In this document: in pieces, positions 7,333 through 18,195 of the stretch
How the letters are laid out: each line of letters begins with the position of its first letter
How positions within the stretch are numbered: position 1 is the stretch's first letter
Assembly (NCBI RefSeq): GCF_000716535.1
Contig: NZ_JNWV01000018.1
Coordinates: 1-64,000, forward strand
DNA: 64,000 bases
Source: Streptomyces flaveolus
GTDB lineage: Bacteria; Actinomycetota; Actinomycetes; Streptomycetales; Streptomycetaceae
Direction: 5' to 3'
The notes under the pieces: generated by a model
Database searches by the model: none
The model's input: the letters and a program-made list of their open reading frames with translations, nothing else
What the model was told of the DNA's origin: nothing
Made by a program: the position numbers and the translations under genes

Positions 7333-8756
7333 GCGACGGCGCACCCCCCGCACCGGACCGGGCCGGCACCGCGCGGACGGCAGGCCGCAGCGCGGTCGTG
7401 GTCGGCGGCGGCCTCGCCGGGATCACCGCGGCGCTCGCCCTCGCCGACGCGGGCGTCCGGGTCACCCTGCTCGAAGGCAGGCCCAGGCTGGGCGGCCTCG
7501 CCTTCTCCTTCCAGCGGGGCGAACTGACCGTCGACAACGGCCAGCACGTGTACCTGCGCTGCTGCACCGCCTACCGCTGGTTCCTCGACCGGATCGAGGG
7601 CGCGGCGCTGGCACCGCTGCAGGACCGCCTGGACGTGCCCGTCGTCGACGTCGCCAAGCCCGAGGGGCGGCGGCTCGGCAGACTGCGGCGCGACCCGCTG
7701 TCCGTCCCCCTCCACCTGGGGCGCAGCCTGGCCGCCTATCCGCACCTCTCGCTCACCGAGCGCGCGGCCGTCGGGCGGGCCGCGCTCGCGCTGAAGGGGC
7801 TCGACCTCGCCGATCCGACCCTGGACACCCAGGACTTCGGCAGCTGGCTGGCCGCGCACGGTCAGTCGGCACGCGCCATCGAGGCCCTGTGGGACCTGGT
7901 CGGGGTCGCCACCCTCAACGCGGTTGCGGGCGACGCCTCGCTGGGGCTCGCCGCGATGGTGTTCAAAACCGGTCTGCTGTCCGACCCGGGCGCGGCCGAC
8001 ATCGGCTGGGCCCACGTCCCGCTGGGCGAACTGCACGACCGGCTGGCCCGCAAGGCGCTCGACTCCGCGGGCGTGCGCACCGAGGTCCGTACACGCGTCA
8101 CCTCCGTCTCTCTCAACGAGAACGGGACGTGGAGCGTTCAGGTTCCCGGCGAGCTGATCGACACCGACGCCGTCGTCCTCGCCGTACCCCAGCGCGAGGC
8201 CCACGAGCTGCTGCCGCCCGGAGCCCTCGACGCGCCCGAGCGGCTGCTGGAGATCGGCACCGCGCCGATCCTCAACGTCCACGTGGTGTACGACCGCAAG
8301 GTGCTCGCCCGGCCCTTCTTCGCCGCGCTCGGCACCCCCGTGCAGTGGGTGTTCGACCGGACCCACGCCTCCGGGCTGCGCACGGGGCAGTACCTGGCGC
8401 TGTCCCAGTCGGCCGCGCAGGACGAGATCGACACCCCGGTCGCGGAACTCCGCGAGCGCTACCTGCCCGAGTTGGAACGACTGATTCCGGGTACGCGCGC
8501 GGCCGAGGTGCTGGACTTCTTCGTGACCCGGGAGCGGACGGCGACGTTCGCACCCACCCCCGGCGTCGGGCGGCTGCGGCCCGGCGCCCGCACCAAAGCC
8601 CCCGGCCTGTACCTGGCCGGAGCGTGGACCGCCACCGGGTGGCCCGCGACCATGGAGAGTGCGGTCCGCAGCGGAGTGAGCGCGGCCGACGCCGCGCTCA
8701 GCGCCCTGGGCCGGCCCCGCCCCCGCCACCTCTTCGAGTTCGAGGAGGCGGCCTGA
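7329..8756 (+). CDS. hpnE: Hydroxysqualene dehydroxylase HpnE
   Basis: A 475-residue FAD-dependent amine-oxidase/phytoene-desaturase-like enzyme that reduces hydroxysqualene to squalene, the last step of HpnCDE. The N-terminal dinucleotide motif VVVGGGLAGITAALALADAG is followed by a Glu at the end of the second strand (TLLEG) and RLGG. The C-terminal FAD closure LYLAGAWTATGWPATMESAV is typical of the family. ATG 7329 has GGAAGGA seven bases upstream. It is linked by TGATG overlap to the polyprenyl synthase gene. Confidence 0.93.
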   Translation: MSDGAPPAPDRAGTARTAGRSAVVVGGGLAGITAALALADAGVRVTLLEGRPRLGGLAFSFQRGELTVDNGQHVYLRCCTAYRWFLDRIEGAALAPLQDRLDVPVVDVAKPEGRRLGRLRRDPLSVPLHLGRSLAAYPHLSLTERAAVGRAALALKGLDLADPTLDTQDFGSWLAAHGQSARAIEALWDLVGVATLNAVAGDASLGLAAMVFKTGLLSDPGAADIGWAHVPLGELHDRLARKALDSAGVRTEVRTRVTSVSLNENGTWSVQVPGELIDTDAVVLAVPQREAHELLPPGALDAPERLLEIGTAPILNVHVVYDRKVLARPFFAALGTPVQWVFDRTHASGLRTGQYLALSQSAAQDEIDTPVAELRERYLPELERLIPGTRAAEVLDFFVTRERTATFAPTPGVGRLRPGARTKAPGLYLAGAWTATGWPATMESAVRSGVSAADAALSALGRPRPRHLFEFEEAA

Positions 8757-9889
8757 TGCCCGATCAGCAGGCGGCCGGTCCCCGCACCCCCGGTACCGCA
8801 ACAAGAGGAGAGACTGTGCCCACTGTGCCCCCGGCCTCGACGCCCGCTCCACGGGCCGCGGTGGACGTGACCGCGCTGCTGGAGCGCGGGCGGAACCTGG
8901 CCACACCGGTGCTGCGCGCGGCCGTCGACCGCCTGGCGCCTCCCATGGACACCGTCGCCGCCTACCACTTCGGCTGGATCGACGCCGCCGGCAACCCCGC
9001 CGACGGCGACGGCGGCAAGGCCGTCCGCCCCGCGCTCGCCGTGCTCTCCGCCGAGGTCACCGGCGCCGCACCGGAGGCGGGCGTCCCGGGCGCGGTCGCC
9101 GTCGAACTCGTGCACAACTTCTCGCTGCTGCACGACGACCTGATGGACGGCGACGAGCAGCGCCGGCACCGCGACACCGTCTGGAAGGTGCACGGCCCCG
9201 CCCAGGCCATCCTGGTCGGCGACGCCCTGTTCGCCCTCGCGGGCGAGGTACTGCTGGAACTCGGCACGGTCGAGGCCGGCCGCGCCGCCCGCCGGCTGAC
9301 CACCGCCACCCGTGCCCTGATCGACGGTCAGGCGCAGGACATCTCCTACGAGCACCGCGACCGGGTCAGCGTCGAGGAGTGCCTGGAGATGGAGGGCAAC
9401 AAGACCGGCGCCCTGCTCGCCTGCGCCTCCTCCATCGGAGCGGTCCTCGGCGGCGCGGACGACGCCACCGCCGACGCGCTGGAACGGTACGGCTACCACC
9501 TCGGCCTCGCCTTCCAGGCCGTGGACGACCTGCTCGGCATCTGGGGCGACCCGGAGGCCACCGGCAAGCAGACCTGGAGCGACCTGCGCCAGCGCAAGAA
9601 GTCCCTGCCCGTGGTGGCCGCGCTCGCGGCCGGCGGCCCCGCCTCCGAGCAGCTCGGCGAGATCCTCGCCGCCGACGCCAAGAGCAGCGACTTCGAGAAC
9701 TTCTCCGAAAAGGAGTTCGCGGCCCGTGCGGCCCTCATCGAGGAGGCCGGCGGCCGCGAGTGGACGGCGGCGGAGGCACGCCGTCAGCACACCATCGCCA
9801 TCGAAGCCCTCGACGCCGTCGACATGCCCGACCGGGTGCGGGAATCCTTCACGGCGCTCGCGGACTTCGTCGTCGTACGGAAGAGATGA
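8756..9889 (+). CDS. Polyprenyl diphosphate synthase (probably farnesyl diphosphate for hopanoids)
   Basis: A trans-prenyltransferase of 377 residues that condenses isopentenyl diphosphate with allylic diphosphates. The first aspartate-rich motif is LLHDDLMDGDEQRRHRDT and the second is FQAVDDLLGIWGDPEATGK. In this cluster it most likely supplies farnesyl diphosphate to HpnD/HpnC (inference; chain length is not provable here). ATG 8756 overlaps the hpnE stop and has GAGGAGG at 8742-8748. GTG 8816 has an equally good AGGAG and would give 357 residues. The residues between the two starts are poorly ordered and may not be conserved. Confidence 0.88.
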   Translation: MPDQQAAGPRTPGTATRGETVPTVPPASTPAPRAAVDVTALLERGRNLATPVLRAAVDRLAPPMDTVAAYHFGWIDAAGNPADGDGGKAVRPALAVLSAEVTGAAPEAGVPGAVAVELVHNFSLLHDDLMDGDEQRRHRDTVWKVHGPAQAILVGDALFALAGEVLLELGTVEAGRAARRLTTATRALIDGQAQDISYEHRDRVSVEECLEMEGNKTGALLACASSIGAVLGGADDATADALERYGYHLGLAFQAVDDLLGIWGDPEATGKQTWSDLRQRKKSLPVVAALAAGGPASEQLGEILAADAKSSDFENFSEKEFAARAALIEEAGGREWTAAEARRQHTIAIEALDAVDMPDRVRESFTALADFVVVRKR

Positions 9890-10008
9890 TCACTATTGGC
9901 CTGACGAGCCTCGCGTAGTCGCCGGCCGGTCTCTCCCCACCTCGAAGGAGACCGGCCGACGGCGGACCCACAGCAGCACGACTCGCACGACTGCACGAAG
10001 GGGAAGCC

Positions 10009-12039
10009 ATGACAGCGACGACCGACGGAAGCACCGGGGCGACCTTGCCGTCCCGGGCTGCCGCGGCCAGCGACACCACCCTCACCACCCCCGAGGCGGT
10101 CGGGGTACAAGAAGCCGCCGCGCGCGCCGCACGACGCGCCACCGACTTCCTGCTCTCCCGGCAGGACTCCCAGGGCTGGTGGAAGGGCGACCTGGAGACC
10201 AACGTCACCATGGACGCCGAGGACCTGCTGCTCCGACAGTTCCTGGGCATCCGGGACGAGGAGACCACGCAGGCCGCCGCGAAGTTCATCCGCGGCGAGC
10301 AGCGTGAGGACGGCACCTGGGCCACCTTCTACGGCGGCCCCGGCGAACTGTCCACCACCGTCGAGGCGTACGTCGCCCTGCGTCTGGCCGGCGACGCGCC
10401 CGACGCCCCGCACATGGCCAAGGCGTCCGCCTGGATCCGCGAACGGGGCGGCATCGCCGCCTCCCGCGTCTTCACCCGGATCTGGCTCGCCCTGTTCGGC
10501 TGGTGGAAGTGGGAGGACCTGCCCGAACTTCCCCCGGAGCTGATCTGGTTCCCCACCTGGATGCCGCTCAACATCTACGACTTCGGATGCTGGGCCCGGC
10601 AGACCATCGTCCCGCTCACCATCGTCTCGGCCAAGCGTCCGGTGCGCCCCGCGCCCTTCCCGCTGGACGAACTGCACACCGACCCGGCCCGGCCCAACCC
10701 GGCCAGGCCCCTGGCCCCGCTGGCCAGTTGGGACGGCGCCTTCCAGCGCATCGACAAGGCGCTGCACCAGTTCCGCAAGGTCGCCCCGCGCAGGCTGCGC
10801 AAGGCCGCGATGAACGCGGCGGCCCGCTGGATCATCGAGCGGCAGGAGAACGACGGCTGCTGGGGCGGCATCCAGCCCCCGGCCGTGTACTCGATCATCG
10901 CCCTCCACCTGCTCGGCTACGACCTCCAGCACCCCGTGATGCGTGAGGGCCTCGCCTCGCTGGACCGTTTCGCGGTCTGGCGCGAGGACGGCGCCCGGAT
11001 GATCGAGGCCTGCCAGTCCCCGGTCTGGGACACCTGCCTGGCCACCATCGCCCTCGTGGACGCCGGTCTGCCCGTCGACCACCCCCAACTGGTCAAGGCG
11101 GCCGACTGGATGCTCGGCGAGGAGATCGTCCGGCCCGGCGACTGGGCCGTGAAGCGTCCCGGACTGCCGCCGGGCGGCTGGGCGTTCGAGTTCCACAACG
11201 ACAACTACCCGGACATCGACGACACCGCCGAGGTCGCTCTCGCGCTGCGCCGGGTCCGGCACCACGACCCCGAGCGCGTCGACAAGGCGATCGGCCGGGC
11301 CGTGCGCTGGAACCTCGGCATGCAGTCCAAGAACGGCGCCTGGGGCGCGTTCGACGTCGACAACACCAGCCCGTTCCCCAACCGGCTGCCGTTCTGCGAC
11401 TTCGGCGAGGTCATCGACCCGCCGTCCGCGGACGTCACCGCGCACGTCGTGGAGATGCTCGCCGCCGAGGGCCTCGCCCACGACCCGCGCACCCGGCGCG
11501 GCATCGACTGGCTGCTCGCCGAACAGGAGCCGAACGGCTCGTGGTTCGGCCGCTGGGGCGTCAACTACATCTACGGCACCGGCTCGGTCGTGCCCGCGCT
11601 GACCGCGGCCGGACTGCCCGGCTCGCACCCGGCGATCCGGCGGGCCGTGACCTGGCTGGAGAGCGTCCAGAACGACGACGGCGGCTGGGGCGAGGACCTG
11701 CGCTCCTACAAGTACGCCAAGGAGTGGAGCGGCCGGGGCGCCTCGACCGCCTCGCAGACCGCGTGGGCGCTGATGGCACTGCTCGCGGCGGGGGAGAAGG
11801 ACTCCAAGGCCGTCGAGCGCGGCATCCAGTGGCTGGCCGGGACCCAGCGCGAGGACGGCACCTGGGACGAGCCGTACTTCACCGGCACCGGCTTCCCGTG
11901 GGACTTCTCCATCAACTACCACCTGTACCGGCAGGTGTTCCCGCTCACCGCGCTCGGTCGCTACCTGCACGGCGACCCCTTCGAGCGGAACCTGCTCGCC
12001 AAGGCCGGGACGGCAGCGTCACGGGCGACGGGGAGCTGA
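10009..12039 (+). CDS. shc: Squalene--hopene cyclase
   Basis: A 676-residue class II triterpene cyclase that converts squalene into hopene and hopanol at the membrane. The protonating DxDD motif is D402-I-D404-D405 in NYPDIDDTAEV. At least six QW repeats are visible (QDSQGWW, QREDGTW, QENDGCW, QSKNGAW, QEPNGSW, QNDDGGW), which stabilise the two alpha-barrels. ATG 10009 follows GAAGGGGAAG. The 119-base gap before it is the longest within the hpnC-hpnO run and could hold a separate promoter. hpnG follows directly. Confidence 0.97.
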   Translation: MTATTDGSTGATLPSRAAAASDTTLTTPEAVGVQEAAARAARRATDFLLSRQDSQGWWKGDLETNVTMDAEDLLLRQFLGIRDEETTQAAAKFIRGEQREDGTWATFYGGPGELSTTVEAYVALRLAGDAPDAPHMAKASAWIRERGGIAASRVFTRIWLALFGWWKWEDLPELPPELIWFPTWMPLNIYDFGCWARQTIVPLTIVSAKRPVRPAPFPLDELHTDPARPNPARPLAPLASWDGAFQRIDKALHQFRKVAPRRLRKAAMNAAARWIIERQENDGCWGGIQPPAVYSIIALHLLGYDLQHPVMREGLASLDRFAVWREDGARMIEACQSPVWDTCLATIALVDAGLPVDHPQLVKAADWMLGEEIVRPGDWAVKRPGLPPGGWAFEFHNDNYPDIDDTAEVALALRRVRHHDPERVDKAIGRAVRWNLGMQSKNGAWGAFDVDNTSPFPNRLPFCDFGEVIDPPSADVTAHVVEMLAAEGLAHDPRTRRGIDWLLAEQEPNGSWFGRWGVNYIYGTGSVVPALTAAGLPGSHPAIRRAVTWLESVQNDDGGWGEDLRSYKYAKEWSGRGASTASQTAWALMALLAAGEKDSKAVERGIQWLAGTQREDGTWDEPYFTGTGFPWDFSINYHLYRQVFPLTALGRYLHGDPFERNLLAKAGTAASRATGS

Positions 12040-12040
12040 C

Positions 12041-12682
12041 TTGAGCAACCAGCCCGCCCCGGCCCCGCTGCTGATCGCCTGCGCGCTCGGCATCGAGCAC
12101 CTCGCCCTGCGCACCGGCGACAGGAGCGGGGCGGACGGGCCGTACACCGTCGTCCGTACGGGCATGGGCCCGAGGGCGGCGGAACGCTCCGTCGGCCGGC
12201 ACCTCGCCGGCCCGGCGGCGGCCGGCACGGCCGTGCTGGCCACCGGTTTCTGTGCCGGGCTCGCCCCCGGCATGCACCCCGGCGACCTGGTCGTCGCCGA
12301 GGAGACCCGGGACTCGCACGGGACCGTCCCGTGCGTGGGCACCGACCTGCTGGTCAAGGAACTCGTGCGCCTGCTGCCCGTGCGCACGGTCCACACCGGC
12401 CCGCTCACCGGCTCCGACCACGTCGTGCGGGGGTCCGAGCGATCCGATCTGCTCGCCACCGGCGCGATCGCGGTCGACATGGAGTCGGCGGCCACGCTCC
12501 GTACGGCCGTCCGCACCGGCGAGCGCCCGGTCGCGGCCGTCCGGGTGGTCGTGGACGCACCGGAACACGAACTCGTCCGGATCGGCACGGTGCGCGGTGG
12601 GATATCAGCCTTCCGCGTGCTTCGTTCCATCCTTCCCTCATTTTTTGAATGGCACCGTTCTTTGCTGCTCCCCCGGAGGTGA
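12041..12682 (+). CDS. hpnG: Adenosylhopane nucleosidase HpnG (phosphorylase superfamily)
   Basis: A 213-residue nucleoside-phosphorylase-fold protein. HpnG releases adenine from adenosylhopane to give ribosyl- or phosphoribosylhopane, an intermediate of C35 hopanoids. Family marks are the glycine-rich loop ATGFCAGLAPGMHPGD and the ribose-binding AVDMESAAT. The start appears to be TTG 12041, one base after the shc stop, with GGGAG upstream. The last 20 codons include an unusual AT-rich run (cattttttgaatgg) encoding SFFEW. hpnH starts six bases after the stop. Confidence 0.88.
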   Translation: MSNQPAPAPLLIACALGIEHLALRTGDRSGADGPYTVVRTGMGPRAAERSVGRHLAGPAAAGTAVLATGFCAGLAPGMHPGDLVVAEETRDSHGTVPCVGTDLLVKELVRLLPVRTVHTGPLTGSDHVVRGSERSDLLATGAIAVDMESAATLRTAVRTGERPVAAVRVVVDAPEHELVRIGTVRGGISAFRVLRSILPSFFEWHRSLLLPRR

Positions 12683-12687
12683 GCCAG

Positions 12688-13710
12688 ATGGCCATGCCGT
12701 TGCGCCAGTCCATCAAGGTCGCGACATACCTGGCTGAACAGAAGCTCCGCAAGCGGGACAAGTTCCCGCTCATTGTCGAGCTGGAACCACTGTTCGCCTG
12801 CAATCTGAAGTGCGAGGGCTGCGGCAAGATCCAGCACCCGGCCGGTGTGCTCAAGCAGCGCATGCCGGTCGCCCAGGCCGTGGGCGCGGTACTGGAGTCC
12901 GGTGCGCCGATGGTGTCCATCGCCGGCGGCGAGCCCTTGATGCACCCTCAGATCGACGAGATCGTGCGGCAGTTGGTGGCGAAGCGGAAATACGTCTTCC
13001 TGTGCACCAACGCGATGCTGCTGCGCAAGAAGATGGACAAATTCAAGCCCTCGCCCTACTTCGCCTTCGCCGTGCACATCGACGGACTGCGGGAGCGGCA
13101 CGACGAGTCCGTCGCGAAGGAAGGCGTCTTCGACGAGGCGGTCGAGGCCATCAAGGAGGCCAAGCGACGCGGCTTCCGGGTGACCACCAACTCCACCTTC
13201 TTCAACACCGACACCCCGCAGACCATCATCGAGGTGCTCAACTTCCTCAACGACGACCTCAAGGTCGACGAGATGATGATCTCGCCCGCCTACGCCTACG
13301 AGAAGGCCCCCGACCAGGACCACTTCCTCGGCGTGGAGCAGACCCGCGAGCTGTTCAGGAAGGCCTTCGCGGGCGGCAACCGCAAGAAGTGGCGGCTGAA
13401 CCACTCCCCGCTCTTCCTGGACTTCCTGGAGGGCAAGGTCGACTTCCCGTGCACCGCGTGGGCGATCCCGAACTACTCGCTCTTCGGCTGGCAGCGCCCC
13501 TGCTACCTGATGAGCGACGGGTACGTGCCGACGTACCGCGAACTCATCGAGAAGACCGACTGGGACAAGTACGGCCGCGGCAAGGACCCGCGCTGCGACA
13601 ACTGCATGGCGCACTGCGGCTACGAGCCGACCGCCGTCCTCGCCACCATGGGCTCCCTGAAGGAGTCCCTGCGGGCGATGCGGGAGACCGTCTCGGGAAA
13701 CCGGGAGTGA
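12688..13710 (+). CDS. hpnH: Radical SAM adenosyl-hopene transferase HpnH
   Basis: A 340-residue radical SAM enzyme that joins the 5'-deoxyadenosyl radical to hopene, giving adenosylhopane. The [4Fe-4S] cluster motif is C38-N-L-K-C42-E-G-C45. The SAM-binding GGEP loop ([11 protein letters not shown]) follows, and a Cys-rich C-terminal segment ([11 protein letters not shown]) is present. ATG 12688 has GGAGG eight bases upstream and matches the family start [17 protein letters not shown]. An upstream in-frame ATG at 12649 lies inside hpnG and lacks a ribosome site. Confidence 0.95.
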   Translation: MAMPLRQSIKVATYLAEQKLRKRDKFPLIVELEPLFACNLKCEGCGKIQHPAGVLKQRMPVAQAVGAVLESGAPMVSIAGGEPLMHPQIDEIVRQLVAKRKYVFLCTNAMLLRKKMDKFKPSPYFAFAVHIDGLRERHDESVAKEGVFDEAVEAIKEAKRRGFRVTTNSTFFNTDTPQTIIEVLNFLNDDLKVDEMMISPAYAYEKAPDQDHFLGVEQTRELFRKAFAGGNRKKWRLNHSPLFLDFLEGKVDFPCTAWAIPNYSLFGWQRPCYLMSDGYVPTYRELIEKTDWDKYGRGKDPRCDNCMAHCGYEPTAVLATMGSLKESLRAMRETVSGNRE

Positions 13711-13714
13711 CGCG

Positions 13715-14842
13715 ATGACCGCCGTTCCCTTGGGCGTTCCCGGGGTACCGGCCCGTCCGGTCGCGCCGCGACGGCAGTCGCGGCGGATCCACGTCGGGCC
13801 GGTGGCGGTCGGGGGCGGAGCCCCGGTGTCGGTGCAGTCCATGACGACGACCCGCACGTCGGACATCGGCGCCACCCTCCAGCAGATAGCCGAACTCACC
13901 GCGTCCGGCTGTCAGATCGTCCGCGTCGCCTGCCCCACGCAGGACGACGCGGACGCCCTCGCGACCATCGCCCGCAAGTCGCAGATCCCGGTGATCGCGG
14001 ACATCCACTTCCAGCCGAAGTACGTGTTCGCGGCCATCGAGGCCGGCTGTGCGGCGGTGCGCGTGAACCCCGGCAACATCAAGAAGTTCGACGACCAGGT
14101 GAAGGAGATCGCGCGGGCCGCCAAGGACCACGGCACGCCGATCCGGATCGGAGTCAACGCCGGTTCGCTGGACCGCCGGCTGCTCCGGAAGTACGGCAAG
14201 GCGACCCCGGAGGCCCTGGTCGAGTCGGCGCTGTGGGAGGCGTCGCTCTTCGAGGAGCACGACTTCCGCGACATCAAGATCTCGGTCAAGCACAACGACC
14301 CGGTCGTGATGATCGAGGCCTACCGGCAGCTCGCCGAGCAGTGCGACTACCCGCTGCACCTGGGCGTCACGGAGGCCGGTCCCGCCTTCCAGGGCACGAT
14401 CAAGTCGGCGGTGGCCTTCGGGGCGTTGCTGTCCCGGGGCATCGGGGACACCATCCGGGTGTCGCTGAGCGCGCCGCCCGTCGAGGAGGTCAAGGTCGGC
14501 ATCCAGATCCTCCAGTCGCTGGGGCTCCGGCAACGGCGCCTGGAGATCGTCTCCTGCCCGTCCTGCGGCCGGGCGCAGGTGGACGTGTACAAGCTCGCCG
14601 AGGAGGTCACCGCTGGGCTCGACGGCATGGAAGTGCCGCTCAGGGTCGCGGTGATGGGGTGTGTGGTCAACGGTCCGGGCGAGGCCCGGGAGGCCGACCT
14701 CGGAGTTGCCTCGGGCAACGGCAAGGGTCAGATCTTCGTCAAGGGCGAGGTCGTCAAGACCGTCCCCGAGTCCAGGATCGTGGAGACCCTCATCGAGGAG
14801 GCCATGAAGCTCGCCGAGCGGACGAGCCCCGCAGACAGTTGA
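13715..14842 (+). CDS. ispG: 4-hydroxy-3-methylbut-2-enyl diphosphate synthase IspG
   Basis: A 375-residue MEP-pathway enzyme that reduces methylerythritol cyclodiphosphate to HMBPP. The [4Fe-4S] ligands are C281 and C284 (CPSCGR) and C316 ([10 protein letters not shown]), followed by the catalytic glutamate E323. The N-terminal TIM barrel begins [23 protein letters not shown]. Streptomyces usually keep another ispG with the housekeeping isoprenoid genes, so this is probably a second, cluster-dedicated copy (inference). ATG 13715 lies four bases after the hpnH stop. Confidence 0.95.
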   Translation: MTAVPLGVPGVPARPVAPRRQSRRIHVGPVAVGGGAPVSVQSMTTTRTSDIGATLQQIAELTASGCQIVRVACPTQDDADALATIARKSQIPVIADIHFQPKYVFAAIEAGCAAVRVNPGNIKKFDDQVKEIARAAKDHGTPIRIGVNAGSLDRRLLRKYGKATPEALVESALWEASLFEEHDFRDIKISVKHNDPVVMIEAYRQLAEQCDYPLHLGVTEAGPAFQGTIKSAVAFGALLSRGIGDTIRVSLSAPPVEEVKVGIQILQSLGLRQRRLEIVSCPSCGRAQVDVYKLAEEVTAGLDGMEVPLRVAVMGCVVNGPGEAREADLGVASGNGKGQIFVKGEVVKTVPESRIVETLIEEAMKLAERTSPADS

Positions 14843-14878
14843 GTTGAGGCAAGGCACGGACCGAGAGGGGGCCCTAGC

Positions 14879-16777
14879 GTGACCATGCTGGAGAACATCC
14901 GGGGACCACGCGACCTGAAGGCGCTGTCCGAGGCGGAACTCGGTGAACTGTCCGAAGAGATACGTGAGTTCCTGGTGCACGCGGTGTCGAGGACCGGCGG
15001 TCACCTCGGCCCCAACCTGGGGGTGGTGGAACTGTCCATCGCGCTCCACCGGGTCTTCGAGTCACCGGTCGACCGCATCCTGTGGGACACCGGCCACCAG
15101 AGCTACGTGCACAAGCTCCTGACCGGCCGTCAGGACTTCTCCAAGCTGCGCGGCAAGGGCGGACTGTCCGGCTACCCCTCGCGCGAGGAGTCCGAGCACG
15201 ACGTCATCGAGAACAGCCACGCCTCGACCGCGCTCGGCTGGGCCGACGGGCTCGCCAAGGCCCACCAGGTGCTGGGGGAGAAGGGCCATGTGGTCGCGGT
15301 CATCGGCGACGGCGCGCTGACCGGCGGCATGGCCTGGGAGGCGCTCAACAACATCGCCGCGGCCAAGGACCGGCCGCTGATCATCGTCGTCAACGACAAC
15401 GAGCGGTCGTACTCCCCGACCATCGGCGGCCTCGCCAACCACCTGGCCACCCTGCGCACCACCGACGGCTACGAGAGGGTCCTCGCCTGGGGCAAGGAGG
15501 TGCTCCAGCGCACCCCGGTCGTCGGCACCACGCTCTACGAGTCCCTGCACGGTGCGAAGAAGGGCTTCAAGGACGCCTTCGCCCCGCAGGGCATGTTCGA
15601 GGACCTGGGCCTGAAGTACCTCGGCCCGATCGACGGCCACGACATCAGCGCCGTCGAGTCCGCGCTGCGCCGCGCGAAACGCTTCCACGGCCCGGTCCTG
15701 GTCCACTGCCTCACCGTGAAGGGCCGCGGCTACGAGCCCGCCCTCGCGCACGAGGAGGACCACTTCCACACCGTCGGCGTGATGGACCCGCTCACCTGCG
15801 TACCGCTCGCCCCGGCGGGCGGTCCCTCGTGGACCTCGGTGTTCGGCGAGGAGATCGTGAAGATCGGGGAGGAGCGCGAGGACGTCGTGGCGATCACGGC
15901 GGCCATGCTGCACCCGGTCGGCCTCGGGAAGTTCGCCGAGCGCTTCCCGGACCGGGTGTGGGACGTGGGCATCGCCGAGCAGCACGCGGCCGTCTCCGCG
16001 GCCGGCCTCGCCACCGGTGGGCTGCACCCGGTCGTCGCCGTCTACGCCACCTTCCTCAACCGGGCCTTCGACCAGCTCCTGATGGACGTCGCCCTGCACC
16101 GCTGCGGGGTCACCTTCGTCCTGGACCGGGCCGGCGTCACCGGCGTCGACGGACCCTCCCACAACGGCATGTGGGACATGTCCGTCCTCCAGGTCGTCCC
16201 GGGCCTCAGGATCGCCGCCCCCCGCGACGCCGACCAGCTGCGCGCCCAGCTGCGCGAAGCGGTCGCCGTGGACGACGCGACCACCCTGGTCCGCTTCCCG
16301 AAGGAGTCCGTCGGCCCGTCCCTCCCGGCGCTCGACCGGGTCGGCGGCATGGACGTCCTGCACCGCGCCGACGAGCCCGAGGTGCTGCTGGTGGCCGTCG
16401 GCGTGATGGCTCCCGTGTGCCTCCAGGCCGCCGAGCTGCTCGAAGCCCGCGGGATCGGCTGCACGGTGGTGGACCCGCGCTGGGTCAAGCCGGTCGACCC
16501 CGCGCTGCCGGGCCTCGCGGCCGGGCACCGCCTGGTGGCCGTCGTGGAGGACAACAGCCGGGCGGCGGGCGTCGGTTCGGCGGTGGCACTGGCCCTCGGC
16601 GACGCCGACGTCGACGTGCCGGTACGGCGGTTCGGCATCCCGGAGCAGTTCCTCGCGCACGCCAAACGCAGCGAGGTGCTGGCCGACATCGGTCTCACGC
16701 CCGTCGAGATCGCCGGGCGGATCAGCGCGAGCCTGGCCGTCAAGGACGTCGGCGGCGCAGTCAAGGAGAGTGAATGA
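14879..16777 (+). CDS. dxs: 1-deoxy-D-xylulose-5-phosphate synthase
   Basis: A 632-residue thiamine-diphosphate enzyme that condenses pyruvate with glyceraldehyde 3-phosphate, the first step of the MEP pathway. The TPP/Mg motif [16 protein letters not shown] lies near residues 143-158. The transketolase-type glutamate is in [14 protein letters not shown]. The C-terminal transketolase_C domain is complete. The start is GTG 14879 with GAGAGGGGG upstream; ATG 14885 is possible. With ispG it should raise precursor supply for hopanoids. A second dxs elsewhere in the genome is likely (inference). Confidence 0.95.
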   Translation: MTMLENIRGPRDLKALSEAELGELSEEIREFLVHAVSRTGGHLGPNLGVVELSIALHRVFESPVDRILWDTGHQSYVHKLLTGRQDFSKLRGKGGLSGYPSREESEHDVIENSHASTALGWADGLAKAHQVLGEKGHVVAVIGDGALTGGMAWEALNNIAAAKDRPLIIVVNDNERSYSPTIGGLANHLATLRTTDGYERVLAWGKEVLQRTPVVGTTLYESLHGAKKGFKDAFAPQGMFEDLGLKYLGPIDGHDISAVESALRRAKRFHGPVLVHCLTVKGRGYEPALAHEEDHFHTVGVMDPLTCVPLAPAGGPSWTSVFGEEIVKIGEEREDVVAITAAMLHPVGLGKFAERFPDRVWDVGIAEQHAAVSAAGLATGGLHPVVAVYATFLNRAFDQLLMDVALHRCGVTFVLDRAGVTGVDGPSHNGMWDMSVLQVVPGLRIAAPRDADQLRAQLREAVAVDDATTLVRFPKESVGPSLPALDRVGGMDVLHRADEPEVLLVAVGVMAPVCLQAAELLEARGIGCTVVDPRWVKPVDPALPGLAAGHRLVAVVEDNSRAAGVGSAVALALGDADVDVPVRRFGIPEQFLAHAKRSEVLADIGLTPVEIAGRISASLAVKDVGGAVKESE

Positions 16778-18159
16778 CCACCGAGTTCGACCTCGGCGCC
16801 CTGCTCGCCGAGCGCGGAGCCGAGCGCTACGAGCTGCACGCGAAGCACCTCAATCCGCAGCTCCCGCGCATGCTGCACACCATCGGCTTCGACAAGGTCT
16901 ACGAGCGTGCCGAGGGAGCGCACTTCTTCGACGCGGAGGGCAACGACTACCTGGACATGCTGGCCGGGTTCGGTGTGATGGGCCTCGGCCGCCACCACCC
17001 GGTCGTCCGCAAGGCGCTGCACGACGTCCTGGACCTGGACCTCGCCGACCTCACCCGCTTCGACTGCCAGCCGCTGCCCGGCCTGCTCGCCGAGCGGCTG
17101 CTGGCCCACAGCCCGCACCTGGACCGGGTGTTCTTCGGCAACAGCGGCACCGAGGCGGTCGAGACGGCCTTGAAGTTCGCCCGGTACGCCACCGGCAAGC
17201 CGCGCGTCCTCTACTGCGACCACGCCTTCCACGGCCTGACCACCGGCTCCCTCTCGGTCAACGGCGAGAGCGGCTTCCGCGACGGCTTCGCCCCGCTGCT
17301 GCCCGACACCGCCGTACCGCTCGGCGATCTCGACGCCCTGGCGCGGGAGTTGCACAAGGGCGACGTCGCCGCGCTGATCGTGGAGCCGATCCAGGGCAAG
17401 GGCGTGCACGAGGCGCCGCCCGGCTATCTGCGGGCCGCGCAGGAGCTGCTGCACCGGCACAAGGCGCTGCTGATCGCCGACGAGGTGCAGACCGGCCTCG
17501 GCCGCACCGGCGACTTCTACGCCTACCAGCACGAGGACGGCGTCGAACCCGACCTGGTGTGCGTGGCCAAGGCCCTCTCCGGCGGCTACGTGCCCGTCGG
17601 CGCCACCCTCGGCAAGGAGTGGATCTTCAAGAAGGTCTACTCGTCCATGGACCGGGTGCTGGTGCACTCGGCGAGCTTCGGCTCCAACGCCCAGGCGATG
17701 GCGTGCGGGCTCGCGGTGCTCTCGGTCATGGAGAACGAGCAGATCGTCGCCGGTGTGCGCCGGACGGGCGAACTGCTGAAGTCCCGGCTCACCGCCCTGA
17801 TCGACACGTACGAGCTGCTCGCCGACGTCCGGGGCCGGGGCCTGATGATCGGCATCGAGTTCGGCAAGCCGTCCTCACTGAAGCTGCGCGGCCGCTGGAC
17901 CATGCTCCAGGCGGCCCGCAAGGGGCTGTTCGCCCAGATGGTCGTCGTACCACTGCTGCAGAAGCACCGCATCCTCACCCAGGTCTCCGGCGACCACCTG
18001 GAGGTGATCAAGCTGATTCCGCCGCTGGTCGTCGACGAGGCCGACGTGGACCGGTTCGTGGACGCCTTCACCGCGGTCATGGACGACGCGCACAGCGGTG
18101 GCGGCCTGATGTGGGACTTCGGCAAGACCTTGATCAAGCAGGCGGTGGCCAACCGCTGA
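16774..18159 (+). CDS. hpnO: Class III aminotransferase, HpnO-type (aminobacteriohopanetriol formation)
   Basis: A 461-residue PLP fold-type I aminotransferase. The cofactor lysine is K266 in [15 protein letters not shown]. The phosphate-binding [13 protein letters not shown] and [14 protein letters not shown] (Asp for the pyridine nitrogen) are also present. In hopanoid clusters such enzymes aminate a ribosylhopane-derived aldehyde to make aminobacteriohopanetriol; the exact substrate is inferred from position. ATG 16774 overlaps the dxs stop as ATGA. The 91-base gap after it carries the operators of the regulator gene. Confidence 0.85.
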   Translation: MTTEFDLGALLAERGAERYELHAKHLNPQLPRMLHTIGFDKVYERAEGAHFFDAEGNDYLDMLAGFGVMGLGRHHPVVRKALHDVLDLDLADLTRFDCQPLPGLLAERLLAHSPHLDRVFFGNSGTEAVETALKFARYATGKPRVLYCDHAFHGLTTGSLSVNGESGFRDGFAPLLPDTAVPLGDLDALARELHKGDVAALIVEPIQGKGVHEAPPGYLRAAQELLHRHKALLIADEVQTGLGRTGDFYAYQHEDGVEPDLVCVAKALSGGYVPVGATLGKEWIFKKVYSSMDRVLVHSASFGSNAQAMACGLAVLSVMENEQIVAGVRRTGELLKSRLTALIDTYELLADVRGRGLMIGIEFGKPSSLKLRGRWTMLQAARKGLFAQMVVVPLLQKHRILTQVSGDHLEVIKLIPPLVVDEADVDRFVDAFTAVMDDAHSGGGLMWDFGKTLIKQAVANR

Positions 18160-18195
18160 CGGTGGCGCCCTCGGGCGCGGCAGCTCCCTCGGTCT

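Noticed and set aside
15062..16660. 532-codon frame opposite dxs
   Set aside because: Shadow frame caused by third-position G/C; dxs on the plus strand has all active-site motifs.
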